NCBI GenBank assembly: GCA_036971475.1
Contig: JBAIZL010000001.1
Coordinates: 135,812,692 to 135,876,691, forward strand
Direction: 5' to 3'
DNA length: 64,000 nt
Source: Prosapia bicincta
Taxonomy: Eukaryota; Arthropoda; Insecta; Hemiptera; Cercopidae
Shown piece by piece: positions 35,525-46,549 of the stretch. The position numbers were made by a program, and so were the translations under genes. The stretch's first letter is position 1. Each line of letters starts with the position of its first letter. The notes beneath the pieces are model-generated. The model was given only the letters and a program-made list of their open reading frames with translations. It did no database searches and had not been told where the DNA came from.

Positions 35525-35735
35525 AAAAAACAAATAAAAACTTACACAAAACTCACAAATTAATCATTTATTTACTCATACGCGTTTCAATGACCAACTC
35601 ATCATCATCATTGAGTGTTACTACTACACACTTTAACTTACAACTGAGTGATGATGATGACTTGGTCATTGAAACGCGTATGAGTAAATAAATGATTTAT
35701 TTGTGAGTCTTGTCTATGTTTTTATTTGTTTTTAA
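35525..35735. repeat. About 210-bp near-perfect palindrome with hammerhead-like arm
   Basis: Left arm about 35525-35618 pairs with right arm about 35637-35735 around a loop of about 20 bp; the inner ATTTATTTACTCATACGCG is exactly inverted. The right arm reads TGATGA, TGAC-TTG-GTCA, TT, GAAACG, close to a hammerhead core but with the first C missing. Single copy in the window, unlike the other hairpins. Confidence 0.8.
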
Positions 35736-35844
35736 CATAACCTCACAAGCTAAGCTCAAAGAATATTTGTTTATTTTATTCGTCTCTACCCAAGCCTCAT
35801 AACTACTTTAATTTGGTGAAAAAATATATTCAATAATATTTATC

Positions 35845-36010
35845 ACCTGTGGGTGGATGGCCTCCGCACGATACGAAAGAAGCCTGGCAGACATCAATAT
35901 ACTGCTTTTAAAGAGAGGTGTCTGGATATAAACCTATTTGCCGTTCTTAGCAGAGCGCCCCTACATAGACACAACAGCCGCATATTTCCAGCACATAAGA
36001 GACGAGGGTA
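35845..36010. repeat. Dispersed repeat, AGCAGAGCGCCCCTA core
   Basis: Third-unit copy of the repeat at 13980; followed by 36010-36360, which matches 14280-14600. Confidence 0.55.
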
Positions 36011-36375
36011 AATTTAATTTTCAGTGACACGAGTCTGAAACGAATGCTTTTACGTGACGAAGTTCTAGTTTCCCGTAACAGATAGCGCTTGACATCTCTT
36101 GTCGCCTCGCGTAATTAGCCTAATGTGTAGCAATACTCCGAAAGCTAATTTCGGCATAACTTGACTTTATGTAATCTGATCATCTGCAGTGGAAACATTG
36201 CAACAAGACTTGGATTAATGAGATACAACAGTAAGGGCATGGTTTCATGGAGATATAAGGAGTCGTACGACAGTCAATACACGTGCAACAATATAGTTGA
36301 TGCGAAAATATAGGAACTGTTTTCAAAACATTTTTACCCATTACTAAATAAAACCCTTTCAGACAACAAAAACCT

Positions 36376-36535
36376 TTTATTTATATCCTTATGTCCGTTT
36401 CGATTGTAAAGCAATCATGTTCAGAGGGAATTACTACAAGACTCCTCTTGTACGCTATATGAAAATAATCTTGTAGTAACCTTTTCTAAAGGTGATTGCT
36501 TTGAAATTGAAATGTACATCAGGACATAAATAAAA
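36376..36535. repeat. Hairpin repeat, third-unit copy
   Basis: Inverted arms carrying CGATTGTAAAGCAATCATG and TGATTGCTTTGAAATTGAAA. 36540-36670 matches 14790-14930. Confidence 0.65.
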
Positions 36536-36669
36536 CGTTATGTAGTTAAAGAGGTTTTATTTATTTATAATTAAAAATTTAGTTCTGCACTCGGGAGAGC
36601 CCCAACAGACGTGATAACAAAATAGAGCTAATAGTATCCCAAAATGTTTAAGGTAAATCGCCGAAAATA

Positions 36670-37935
36670 TGAATTTATACATTTGTTATTCAATTTTACA
36701 TCTTTATTTGAGGAAAGTATTTAATAGAGATCACTATTTATTGTAGTTAATAATAAAATAATGTAGGTAACAAGAAAATTATTAGATGTTCAATGAATAG
36801 GCCCTACAAATGTTTTTAACAAATGCAATTCATATCAGGTTTTTAAAAAGTATAGGGCGGACCAAAAAATGTTTACCCTTCAATAATTGGATTAATAATA
36901 CATAACTTTGATTCATTTGTATTAAGATTTAATAAAATTCAAATAAACTAATATATTCATTAACTGATCAAAACCACTGTATTTAATAACAATCTATCCG
37001 TAAAACTCAAAAGTCTCAATCTCTATAGGCTGATCCTCAATATAACCTATAACACAAAATCAGCTGATACATTAATCATATGCTATAATTTAATTCACTT
37101 TAGGTAATCAGACGGAATTATATGTTATAAGGTATGTGTTTCAGAAATAGCGTGACGAGAAAGCTATGATTTACCCTCATGTTTTGTTCACCACGAGCAA
37201 AGAGGTTATCACTTAAGAATTTAAATAATTTACTAGAATTTAAATCAAATAATGTAACAATTGTTAAATATTTATATCAGTAAATAGCTATTGCTAGAAT
37301 ATTTCGCAATTTATCGTATCAGAGTAAAATCGTTTTTATGAAATATTCAAAAATGTATCTAAAATATAATCTCCACGAGTAAACTGAGCGTCGAAAACAG
37401 CTGTTGCAGGAAATCGTTTGTTTGGTGAATGATCTGCCCGTAGAGACTTATGGGTGGGAATCTAACAGCTGACAGTATTTCCCCCATCAAACAATGGACG
37501 GTACAGCTATAAAGGGTTCCTTTTCTGATACTCAGTTTATTACGAGTCGTCATGAGAAGCGATGTTGGTAGATCCTAGTTAACATACTGTTTAATAGTTT
37601 GATAAAATCAGATGAAGTCACGGCATTGTTGATCATACGGCTTTAAAAAGGCTTATTCAATGTGTTTAGGTTTGGATTTCGTATTCTAACAACTCTACTT
37701 AGAAACGTAGGAAAAGGTCAGGTAAATAATTCATGTCGACACGTAATGGCTAAGTTTGTACGCAAAGTTAGCAGCGAGACGGGATAAGACAGCTCTCCCT
37801 TCTGCTTCTAAATACGTGGAGATTTTATCAGGCTTTATTGTTTCAAATAACTGCAACTACCCCACCTACAACTTATAGTTGTCACTTTAGGGCTGAAATA
37901 ATCTCTAGATAAAGAGCATTGTCTAAGGGATGAAG
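36670..37935. other. Single-copy AT-rich region before the second large copy
   Basis: No ORF, RNA gene or element supported. The junction with segment A' is at about 37936. Confidence 0.5.
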
Positions 37936-38525
37936 AGAGCTTCATATCGCCAAGGCCATTGTAATATAATTCAACCCTATAGTATTCGTTAATAAATAAT
38001 ATAGCGTTAATTTCTTTCTTGTTTGGTACTATTTTTCTCTATTTTTTCATTCCTTCTATTACTGTACTCTGTTCCTAAATACGTCTTGTTCAAATCGTTA
38101 ATATAAGTATTTTATGTAAGTATTTTCAATCGTTAATATAATACTTTCTATTCATCCACTCAAGTTCAGCTACTATTTTTAAAACTTGCAGTAAAATTGA
38201 AGTTAATACACTTGACACTTGATGTTGGTACAATTTAAACTAATAATAATCCAATAATAAAATATAATAAATTAATTTTAATTTAAAATGGGAGAAAAAT
38301 CTTTCTCAAAAAGCGCAAGGTAAGCTATGTTTGTATATTGTCCCATTCGACTTAAAAATAGTGATAATATGATTTCATGAAACAGCTGACTTTATATTAT
38401 AATTTATGTCCTAGAACAAATGTTTTAACTCATAAGGTAAGCTACTTAATTTTAATTAATTAGAATTTCTCTGAAATAAAATTTTACTTTTTTGACCTAG
38501 GTAGGAATTGACTTTAAAAAGTCCA

Positions 38526-38831
38526 TTAAGTGATGTAAGTAAGCTGAGACCCACTTGTTTCCCTTTCTGCAAATAGTTCTGAGCCTAAATAGATAGCCGG
38601 GTAGTCTGTACCTCTTCCTTGCATTGTATGGTTGGTGCCTATGAAAGTATCAAAGGCAGGGTGTGTAAACACTAGTTTAATAGCTGTACAATGGAGGAAA
38701 CGGGGCACGCATCGGGTGTACTCTCCACTTCTTCCCAAGGCTAATGGTGTAGCTTCTTTAACAGTTTTTCTTCTACGAAGATGCGGCCACAAAATGCGAG
38801 TAATCGCTCCTCTACAAGGCTTTTCGATAAG
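38526..38831 (-). CDS. Unidentified ORF, open copy
   Basis: Open for about 101 codons on the minus strand: EKPCRGAITRILWPHLRR, RKTVKEATPLALGRSGEY, TRCVPRFLHCTAIKLVFTHP, ending ETSGSQLTYIT and a stop. There is no early Met, so an exon or fragment is more likely than a whole gene. Copy 1 (2876-3266) has a 4-bp frameshift. GC-richer than its flanks. No family recognised; chance openness is possible. Confidence 0.3.
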   Translation of the reverse strand, partial: LIEKPCRGAITRILWPHLRRRKTVKEATPLALGRSGEYTRCVPRFLHCTAIKLVFTHPAFDTFIGTNHTMQGRGTDYPAIYLGSELFAERETSGSQLTYIT

Positions 38832-39050
38832 TTAATATTAGATTGTATCTTGACTTTTGCTGCAACAAACACTTTGTGATTTCTAGGTTACACTAAATGT
38901 CTTTTTAATGAGGTCAGAAATAACTGAATTGAAGTAATCTAGTTGTCTAGTTACATCAACCTAACATGAACGTTTCGGTATTTATACTTCTGAAATATTC
39001 CATTGAATATTCTTTTATTGTAGCAAATATAATATTGAGTAAATCACGTA

Positions 39051-39284
39051 TCTGTTCGTCATGTTTTAACAAAATACTTGATAGTCTCTTTGTAGAAAGG
39101 CTTTATCAACATAGTTCTAGACATTGTATATTTTTATTGTAATTTATAAATGTTTATATTTTTATTGAATAACATTTTAATATAAACTTCATAACTTAAT
39201 AAACTCGTGGCATTTACTCTCTAAGGTAGTCGCAATATAGGATCTCACCAGCCATTGTGTGCGTAGAAACGGTTTGGCTGATAT
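39051..39284. other. About 235-bp stretch present only in A'
   Basis: Lies between AAATCACGTA and AACAACGCATTACTCG, which are adjacent in copy 1 (near 3478). AT-rich; I see no terminal repeats, so insertion here and deletion in copy 1 are both possible. Confidence 0.6.
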
Positions 39285-40892
39285 TGCAACAACGCATTAC
39301 TCGCAACTTGTCTACTACAATCTAATCTATAAACTTTATACATTAATCAAACAAGATTGCACAATCACCAAGGTGTTTACAAAAGGTAATACCGCATCAT
39401 ATGTTATCTTACAGATAGTATTGTGTTAGTTGTTAGCAACCATGCAAACACTCTAAGGCGACATTATAAAATTACACAATGTCATTGGATTTTAAAAATT
39501 TATTAAAAATAAATATTTTATGTTCAATTGTGAGTGAGCTGCTACTACAATTGTTATGGCTTATTGCGCTGTACACGTTGTGTTTAGGATTATTTTGCAT
39601 AAGAAGGGTTTAGAGGAAAATGTAGCTAAGAGAAAGAAACTTTGAAATTCATTGTTATTCATGGAGTAATGTAGACAGATGCATATACTTCCGAAAATAG
39701 ACGATGTGCAATATTTTAAAATATATGTTTGATAATGGAATAACACATAGCAAGTGGTATTTTTCCAGAATAGCGTTGATCAATTGAATAGTTTTAAAAT
39801 CAGCCCATAGATGGCAGTACGGAGGAATATGTTTACAACGAGTATTTTGTTGGTTTCGCTCATAGCAGAATGGAATCAAGTCCTTGTTGGGATTGCTTAC
39901 GTTATTTTGAAGTTATTAATTGCTATCTCATCTGTGAATGTATAGTACAGGTATATACGTTTTAGCACGGCAAGGAATACGTTTTTGGATGACAATTTTA
40001 AACGCAAGTGATTTACTCTTGATTAATATAAATTACAGCTGCAGAAATTTCTCAATTTCTCCTTATGTTTCTGTTAGACTTGGCCTCTTTCTCTGTAATT
40101 CCACCCTTGTTTTCAATGTACAAACGTATTGAGGAAATGCAAGATGCTTCTATTTAACGGAATTATGGAAACTAATCAAGTAGAATTAGAGATGCAATTC
40201 TTTATCGATTGTTTCATATGTTTATATACTTGTTACAAGTTTATAACAGTAAAAATGAATACTGATGGAGGGGGGTGGTTAGTAGCTTAGAGAATATTTA
40301 TCTAATCAATATAAAACATTTATTCGTGTCATCTATACTTAGATGTCTCTCTGGATTCTTTGTTTTCAGATATCGTTTCAACTTTAATCACTAATATGTT
40401 TCTTTAGAAGCTAATAGAACACAGTTTTTTGGTAAAAATAAGAGTTTGTTTGAGAAATTAAGAGAAAAAAGAGTTTATAATTGCGCTTAAAAATGCGACT
40501 TAAAATTCTAGACGTTGTTGCAAATACCCAACTCTGTTTCGTGCTACTTTCTTTAGTAGTTGAGGAGATATAAGATGGAGGGGAGGAATCAAGGGAACAG
40601 AGTAAAAGCCTAAATGAAACAAGAAACTGTGAAAATAACACTTGCCGGTGAAGAGTGTAAAATTTCTAAATGAAACGGACACTCCGATGCTCTGAAAGAG
40701 ATGTGAACAAACAAAACATTTATTTTTACAAGTTGGGATAAACCGAAGTAGAGACATGAGGTAAGCACTGATAAAGTTGCGTTTTAAGAACGGAAAACAT
40801 ACTTTTGGCTTTTGCAGACTTGAATGACTAGGGCACTTGTTGGAAAACGTACGTACCCGTAAATATGTTATATCTTGAAAGATTTCACTATT

Positions 40893-41399
40893 TGATTCCA
40901 TTCCGGGATCCTTAATCAGTTAAGCCCTCTTTTATTATGGCGAAAAATATACCGTTGAAGAAAATGTGTGACCGTCGGTAAAATACTAAGTTAATTCAAA
41001 CATTTTAAATAGCATAGTATGATCAATTTATCAATATTAGTTTTAGACGATCTCTAGTGAATAAGCCTTATTTTTCAACACCATAAGTAACCTCTTGCTA
41101 ATTTTGTACTCATGCGTACTCATCTCCTAAATGAATGTTGAAAAGGCACCATAGGAGAGACAATAATTATTCTTTAACTATATGAAAGTTTTGTTAAAAG
41201 ATTTCGACGCGTAAACTTGCTGTGAACGTTTAAAATAGATTTGGAAAAAGAAACATTTATCGCAATGACTGAATCTCTTTAAAAATACTCATTGCTTTAA
41301 AGGTGTTTTCTTCTTTTCTAATACTGAATACACGGCCTCGGATGCAACAATAGGGGAATATATTTCTCCGCAGACGTATCGAGATGCACTTTATCGTAT
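40893..41399. other. About 0.5-kb stretch present only in A'
   Basis: Lies between CACTATTTGA and CTTTCACCCTTTGCG, which are adjacent in copy 1 (near 5137). No terminal repeats or ORF recognised. Confidence 0.6.
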
Positions 41400-41446
41400 T
41401 GCTTTCACCCTTTGCGTTTGTAGAATCACTATTATTCATCTCGCAG

Positions 41447-41652
41447 GGAAGGTTTCGTCGCGCTCTCACAGCAACAAAGAGATATTTTATCGCCGATAAG
41501 GCTTTGAAAGTGATAAATGAGCTTGGCGTTAAGGTGGAAATATGCACCTCCTGTGTATTGTCGGATAGGGTTACAGTAGGCCCTATTGAGCAGCGGCTAA
41601 TCCCTAAGGTCTTTCAATGTCATTGGAAAGCGTCTGTCGTGTAGGGATATAG
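41447..41652 (+). CDS. Candidate 206-nt exon, product unknown (copy 2)
   Basis: Acceptor TTCATCTCGCAG (ending 41446) and consensus donor ATAG|GTAAGT (GT at 41653). The one open frame reads GRFRRALTATKRYFIADKAL through VTVGPIEQRLIPKV to HWKASVV and TAG at 41642-41644. Length, stop position and splice sites are identical in layout to 5179-5384, and the donor is even closer to consensus. Unidentified; a noncoding repeat with chance signals remains possible. Confidence 0.4.
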
Positions 41653-41775
41653 GTAAGTTTATTGAACCATATGGCATGACGCAACGAATTAAGGGAGTTT
41701 ATCTCACACAATTATAAAGATCAATGCATCCTGTAAAGTGTTAGAACATGCTCAGAGCACTCACACTTACACACA

Positions 41776-41930
<155 letters not shown>

Positions 41931-41933
41931 AAT

Positions 41934-42505
41934 ATATTTTCTTAGTTTAAAGCAAGACAATATATTTTCTTAGTTTAAAGCGAGATACTATATTTTCTTA
42001 GTTTAAAGCGAGATACTATATTTTCTTAGTTTAAAGCGAGACACTATATTTTCTTAGTTTAAAGCGAGACACTATCTATATTTTCTTAGTTTAAAGCGAG
42101 ACACTATATTTTCTTAGTTTAAAGCAAGACACTATATTTTCTTAGTTTAAAGCGAGACACTATATTTTGTTAGTTTAAAGCGAGACAATATATTTTCTTA
42201 GCTTAAAGCGAGACACTATATTTACTTAGTTTAAAGCGAGACACTATATTTTCTTAGCTTAAAGCGAGACACTATATTTTCTTAGTTTAAAGCGAGACAC
42301 TATATTTTGTTAGTTTAAAGCGAGACAATATATTTTCTTAGCTTAAAGCGAGACACTATATTTTCTTAGCTTAAAGCGAGACACTATATTTTCTTAGTTT
42401 AAAGCGAGACACTATATTTTCTTAGCTTAAAGCGAGACACTATATTTTCTTAGTTTAAAGCAAGACAATATATTTTCTTAGTTTAAAGCGAGACACTATA
42501 TTTTA
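41934..42505. repeat. 28-bp minisatellite
   Basis: About 20 copies of TATTTTCTTAGTTTAAAG / CGAGACACTA, with variants AGCTTAAAG and GACAATA that recur in blocks. Absent from copy 1. Confidence 0.97.
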
Positions 42506-42605
42506 TGAAAGTATCGTTTTTGTTTAAAGAGGAAATAAAAAGTGGGCTGAAGAAGGACGGACGGGAGTTGATGAAGAAGGAATATTAGATAAATTGACAA
42601 CTTGA

Positions 42606-42836
42606 ATTAACCTGCTTCTTTATGTCCTGGAGTCTGTGGCGTGCTATCGTCGTTTAGTTGATCGTTCCCATAGTGGTACTTGTGTCGTGACGTCAGTGCC
42701 ATGGGACGTCATTGGAGTTAATACTCAAAATATTACAACAGAAATAACAGACGTAGGGGAGAAGATACTTGTAAGCAAGGACGTTGTTGCAGGTTCCGTT
42801 ATAGATCCTTGGTTGTCACGGATGCCAATTACTTGA
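42606..42836 (+). CDS. Candidate exon or small ORF, unidentified
   Basis: Open for 76 codons: INLLLYVLESVACYRRLVD, TSVPWDVIGVNTQNITTEIT, DVGEKILVSKDVVAGSVID, ending WLSRMPIT and a stop. GC-richer than the flanks and single-copy. A donor-like CTT|GTAAGC lies at 42770 inside it. Lies upstream of the microexon pair on the same strand, so it could belong to the same gene. No family recognised. Confidence 0.3.
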   Translation: MNLLLYVLESVACYRRLVDRSHSGTCVVTSVPWDVIGVNTQNITTEITDVGEKILVSKDVVAGSVIDPWLSRMPIT

Positions 42837-42839
42837 AGC

Positions 42840-43154
42840 AAGATTTTAAATACTCCATTGATAAAGTTCAACAAACATATTGTATGAAATAGTTTATCCG
42901 GACTCAATGATTAAAAAATTGTTGCAACTACTTTTTAAAATAATTTAGCTACTCCCCAAGTATGATGTATAGCATTTATTGCTTCGTGATGTATACATAA
43001 TTTATTGGTATTTGAGGTTTATCTTTACACAGTTTCAGGCTTTGTGGAAAAGGTCTGCCCCAAATTGGCATTTTACGCCGGCAATATAGATATTAGTATT
43101 GGATATCAGTTTTGTTTCAATAGTTAATTTTGCTGAGCTAATGTTGTATGTGAA
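42840..43154. other. AT-rich, no gene seen
   Basis: Single-copy intron-like sequence between the candidate exon and the tandem microexon block. Confidence 0.4.
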
Positions 43155-43528
43155 ACATCGAAAATCTTTGATCCGGTCGCCAATATATTAGTCGAACGGT
43201 TTCAACTTAAACTTCTCGCAACCTTTAGACATAGCTCTATCTCAGCCTTATTTTGGAACAGTATTTGAACAGAATAGATCTATAATCACTTCTCTTTATT
43301 AAATGTATTGCAATAACAGTTCATTGTAGGTATTCTTTAGTTAAAAAGTGAGTTAGTAAAATATTTAAAACAAAAAACCAACCAATATGCTTGGAATACA
43401 ATGTTCTCGCACAGTGATTTCTTTAATCTTTTGCACCTATCTTAGAGTTTAGAATATTTAGTTTGTTTATTGTTTAGGATTTTGTTTTTATTATTTTCAT
43501 TAAAATTATCTTTAATTTTTTTTTACAG

Positions 43529-43567
43529 GAAACATTTGTGGACTGGGGACAAGCGGTTGCTATTTGG
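43529..43567 (+). CDS. 39-nt microexon candidate, copy 1
   Basis: An acceptor with a long T run ending TTTTACAG (43528) and a donor GTAAGA (43568) flank exactly 39 nt that encode ETFVDWGQAVAIW in one frame, so inclusion or skipping would keep phase. The tandem neighbour has the same length and signals. Unidentified protein. Confidence 0.5.
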
Positions 43568-44524
43568 GTAAGACATGATTTACAGTTCCTTTTTTGAAAT
43601 AGCTTTGATAAATTTTTTATTTGATAAATTTATTAATTGGATATTACAAACACAAACTCAAATTACATCTGCTATTTTACTAATATGGTATACATTCTTT
43701 AAAAAAACGTCTTTCCGAAAGAATCTGAGATTTATATTTATTAAATCTGTGTATCATTCACTGCAAAGTTTTCCGGGTAATTGCTGCCCTAAGCTGGTAT
43801 TTTATACAAATAGTTTACCTTATTTAACAACCTCACTGCTCTGTTGCAAAACTATATAACGTGATAAAACGCTCGCTTTAAGTTACTGTCGGGTCACCTA
43901 AACGAAAGAAAGAGCGTTTTCCAAAAAATCAGGGAGTCCCTAAATTTGTAGCGCGACCTGAAAGTGTCAATATATATACAATAAGCCAGGAAGAATCTTT
44001 CACTCCTGGGAGAGGGACAGTACGAAGCCATGCACTGTAGTGGTAGTCTGAGATCTACAGGGCACATGACCGAAGCCTTTGTTACGACCTTGAAGTTATT
44101 ATAATGTTATTATGGCGCCACGTCATCTCCAGGTCAAAAACCTTTGATTCCTGTCGCCACTAAAATTATCTGAGAAGATTCAACCTTAAATTTTTGTAAC
44201 CTTGAGATTTAGCTTGATTTCAGCCTTATTTTGTAACAACATTTGTATTGAAAAGGTAAGAGTTGATAATCATTTCCCTTTGTTACAGTTGTTGCAATAA
44301 CAGTTCATTGTAGATCTGCTCAGGTTACAAAATGAGTTAGCCAAATATTTAAAACAATAAACCAACCTATACGCTTGGAATACAATGTTCTGTGCGCAGA
44401 AAATTTGTTAATCTTTTATACCTCATCTTAGATTGTAGAATATTTATTTTCTTCTTCGTAAGAACATAAATGATTTTGCTCATGATATTTACATTTGACT
44501 TCTTTTAAATTTTTTTTTTTATAG

Positions 44525-44563
44525 GAAATATTTGTGCACTGTGGTCAAGCTGTTGCTATTTGG
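44525..44563 (+). CDS. 39-nt microexon candidate, copy 2
   Basis: T-run acceptor ending TTTTATAG (44524) and donor GTAAGA (44564). Encodes EIFVHCGQAVAIW. It differs from copy 1 at 5 of 39 positions, somewhat fewer than I estimate for the flanks. Confidence 0.5.
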
Positions 44564-45067
44564 GTAAGAGACTATTTACATTTCTCATTAAATATAGCTA
44601 TAATTAATATGTTGAAATTTATTGAGTGCATAGTACAAGCTCAAACAGAAATTACTTTGTTATTTAACTAATTTGTTATAAATTCTAAAAAGATATTTAC
44701 CGAAAGCATCTGACACTTATGTTTATTGAAACAGCTGTGTATCATAGCACTGCCAAGTTGTCCGGGTGATTGCTGCCCTAAACTTGCATTTTATATAAAA
44801 ACGTCACCCAAATTACCAAAGTTATTCCTGAGTTCCTAAACTATATAGCGTGATAAATGCTCGCCTTAAGTTACTGTCGGGTCCCCTAAACGAGAGAAAG
44901 AGCGTTTTCTAGGCAAACACGGAGTCCCTCAATTTGTAACGTAACCTGAAAGTGACAATAAATATGCAATAGACCAGGAAGAAGCTTTCACTGCAGGGGG
45001 AGGGACAGTACGAAGCCCTGTGTTGAAGAGCTACAGTCTGAGATTTCAGGACATATAGCCTAAGTCC

Positions 45068-45235
45068 TTGTTGCGTCCTTGAAGTTAGAATTATATTCCA
45101 TACGTGTAACATAATGGCGCCACGTCATCTCCAGTGATTGCACAACATCCTCGATAAATCTCACGATCTTGAAATATTCAGGAGGCCTTGGCATTAGTCG
45201 ATCCTCTCCTCCCTTCCAATTTAATATTATTCATG
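45068..45235 (-). pseudogene. Unidentified ORF, older copy of 14943-15145
   Basis: PPEYFKIVRFIEDVVQSLEM and TWRHYVTRMEYNSNF are kept in frame, ending RT and a stop; the upstream part is frameshifted. Confidence 0.3.
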
Positions 45236-45239
45236 AAAT

Positions 45240-46018
45240 TCTGAAAGCCTAGCTCTTCTCTTCACTTTGGAATTTGCTTTGAAGAGCTAATTAGAACATG
45301 TAACGGTTCTTTAGGTTTAAAGAAAAACAAACTTAATATCTTATTATAAGTTTAAACAACAGCATACTTTTTGCTGGGACACTGCTCGAGATCTTTGCTT
45401 CCAAGCGGGCGCTTTAAAGTAGACCAAACAGATAAAGACAGAGTAAAACTACTCAAAGCACTTATCTACTGACTCGTAAAACTGTCTTTTATACTCTTCC
45501 TTCCTTTTACCTTTGCACAGACAAGTGCTTTAACAGAGCAAACAAAGGTTATTACGTACTTAGGAAATTAAAAGGCTGCAGTAGAAGAGAAGGATAAAAC
45601 TTGTAGGTTTAGCTCTGTAACCTGATGTCATGTAACCTTCTATAAATAAAAAAAAAACACCAATCACTTTCGTAGAATTTAAATTCGACTTCTGTCATCA
45701 TATGGCAGCTTGTGAATCTCTGAGGTTTACATTTGAAGCGATTTAATTTGAATTGAGCGAATATCTTGCTTTCTTTATATTCCATACTTGCTGCTTTTTC
45801 AGTTTACAACATATAGTGGGCATTGTTACCGAATTCTGTGTTCTCCAGAATGGATCCAGTTGGTGTTGGCCATTATCTATTTGCGTAAACCAAATTAACT
45901 GTAGTAACAGTTAGAAGTGTTAGAATTTATTTTAACAGCTCCTTAACTCGATGGCTCATCAACGGCTGCTTCTGAAATAAAATATTGATGAGATTTATTT
46001 GCATACGATATTTTTTTC
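45240..46018. other. Repeat-unit spacer, no gene seen
   Basis: Older relative of 15150-16200. No ORF or RNA supported. Confidence 0.5.
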
Positions 46019-46021
46019 TAA

Positions 46022-46546
46022 CACGTTCGCTACCGCAATGTTAACAAAATAGCTATTGTTACTTACACAGGATGTAAACTTGTCACAAGTGATGGGTGCG
46101 TTTGTCAATATTCTGTTGCCCTACTGTATATGAAACACAAATGTAAACATATTTTGTCTCTGGTACAATATTGTTTATATTGTCAGCATCTTTTGACTAA
46201 GATATGTAGCTATATAAGCAGTCAGTCCAGCGAAGCCGAGTTAGTTTAGAGTTTGTTGTTACAAGCCTATGTATGACATTTCTGTTTTTACGTGTAAATA
46301 GTGTTATTTTCAATATATTAGACATCTAAACCACTAAAAACAGCAAAAACAAAACTATAAAACAAATACACATATGCCAAGGGCATGTATGAAGTATAAT
46401 AAGTTATTATAACAACTTTCCCCTTTTGGTCTGTAATGAAGGTCAGGCCCACGTTACATGGTTTGTGCGGAAAGATCGAATTCTTAGCGTCGGAAACTCG
46501 TGGAAAAACAGACGGCGCATATTTGCGCCTCTCGGTAGCGAACGTG
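46022..46546. mobile_element. Non-autonomous element with 14-bp perfect terminal inverted repeats, piggyBac-like
   Basis: Left end CACGTTCGCTACCG (46022-46035) and right end CGGTAGCGAACGTG (46533-46546) are exact inverses. The outer four bases are CTAA and TTGG, which could be decayed TTAA target sites. A subterminal palindrome GGCGCATATTTGCGCC lies near the right end. No transposase ORF. A TATATAAG box lies inside at about 46213. Assignment to piggyBac rests only on the possible TTAA. Confidence 0.6.
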
Positions 46547-46549
46547 TTG

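Larger units (their letters stand above)
37936..41775. repeat. Segment A', copy 2 of the large tandem duplication
   Basis: Collinear with 2356-5494. Two stretches (39051-39284 and 40893-41399) are present only here. The minus-strand ORF at 40411-40901 spans one edge of the second and is broken in copy 1, so I do not treat it as a gene. Confidence 0.85.
43155..45135. repeat. Two tandem copies of a roughly 985-bp block, each with a microexon
   Basis: 43155-44140 and 44150-45135 align end to end (TTTGATCCGGTCGCC against TTTGATTCCTGTCGCC; both end in ATGGCGCCACGTCATCTCCAG). I estimate about 75-80% identity in the flanks. Confidence 0.8.

Noticed and set aside
40411..40901. 133-codon minus-strand ORF in A'
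   Set aside because: Broken in the copy-1 paralogue, and its start lies in sequence unique to A'; composition is low-complexity hydrophobic.
46190..46330. Solo LTR with a TATATAAG promoter
   Set aside because: The stretch lies inside an element with perfect inverted termini; no TG...CA ends or target duplication for an LTR.
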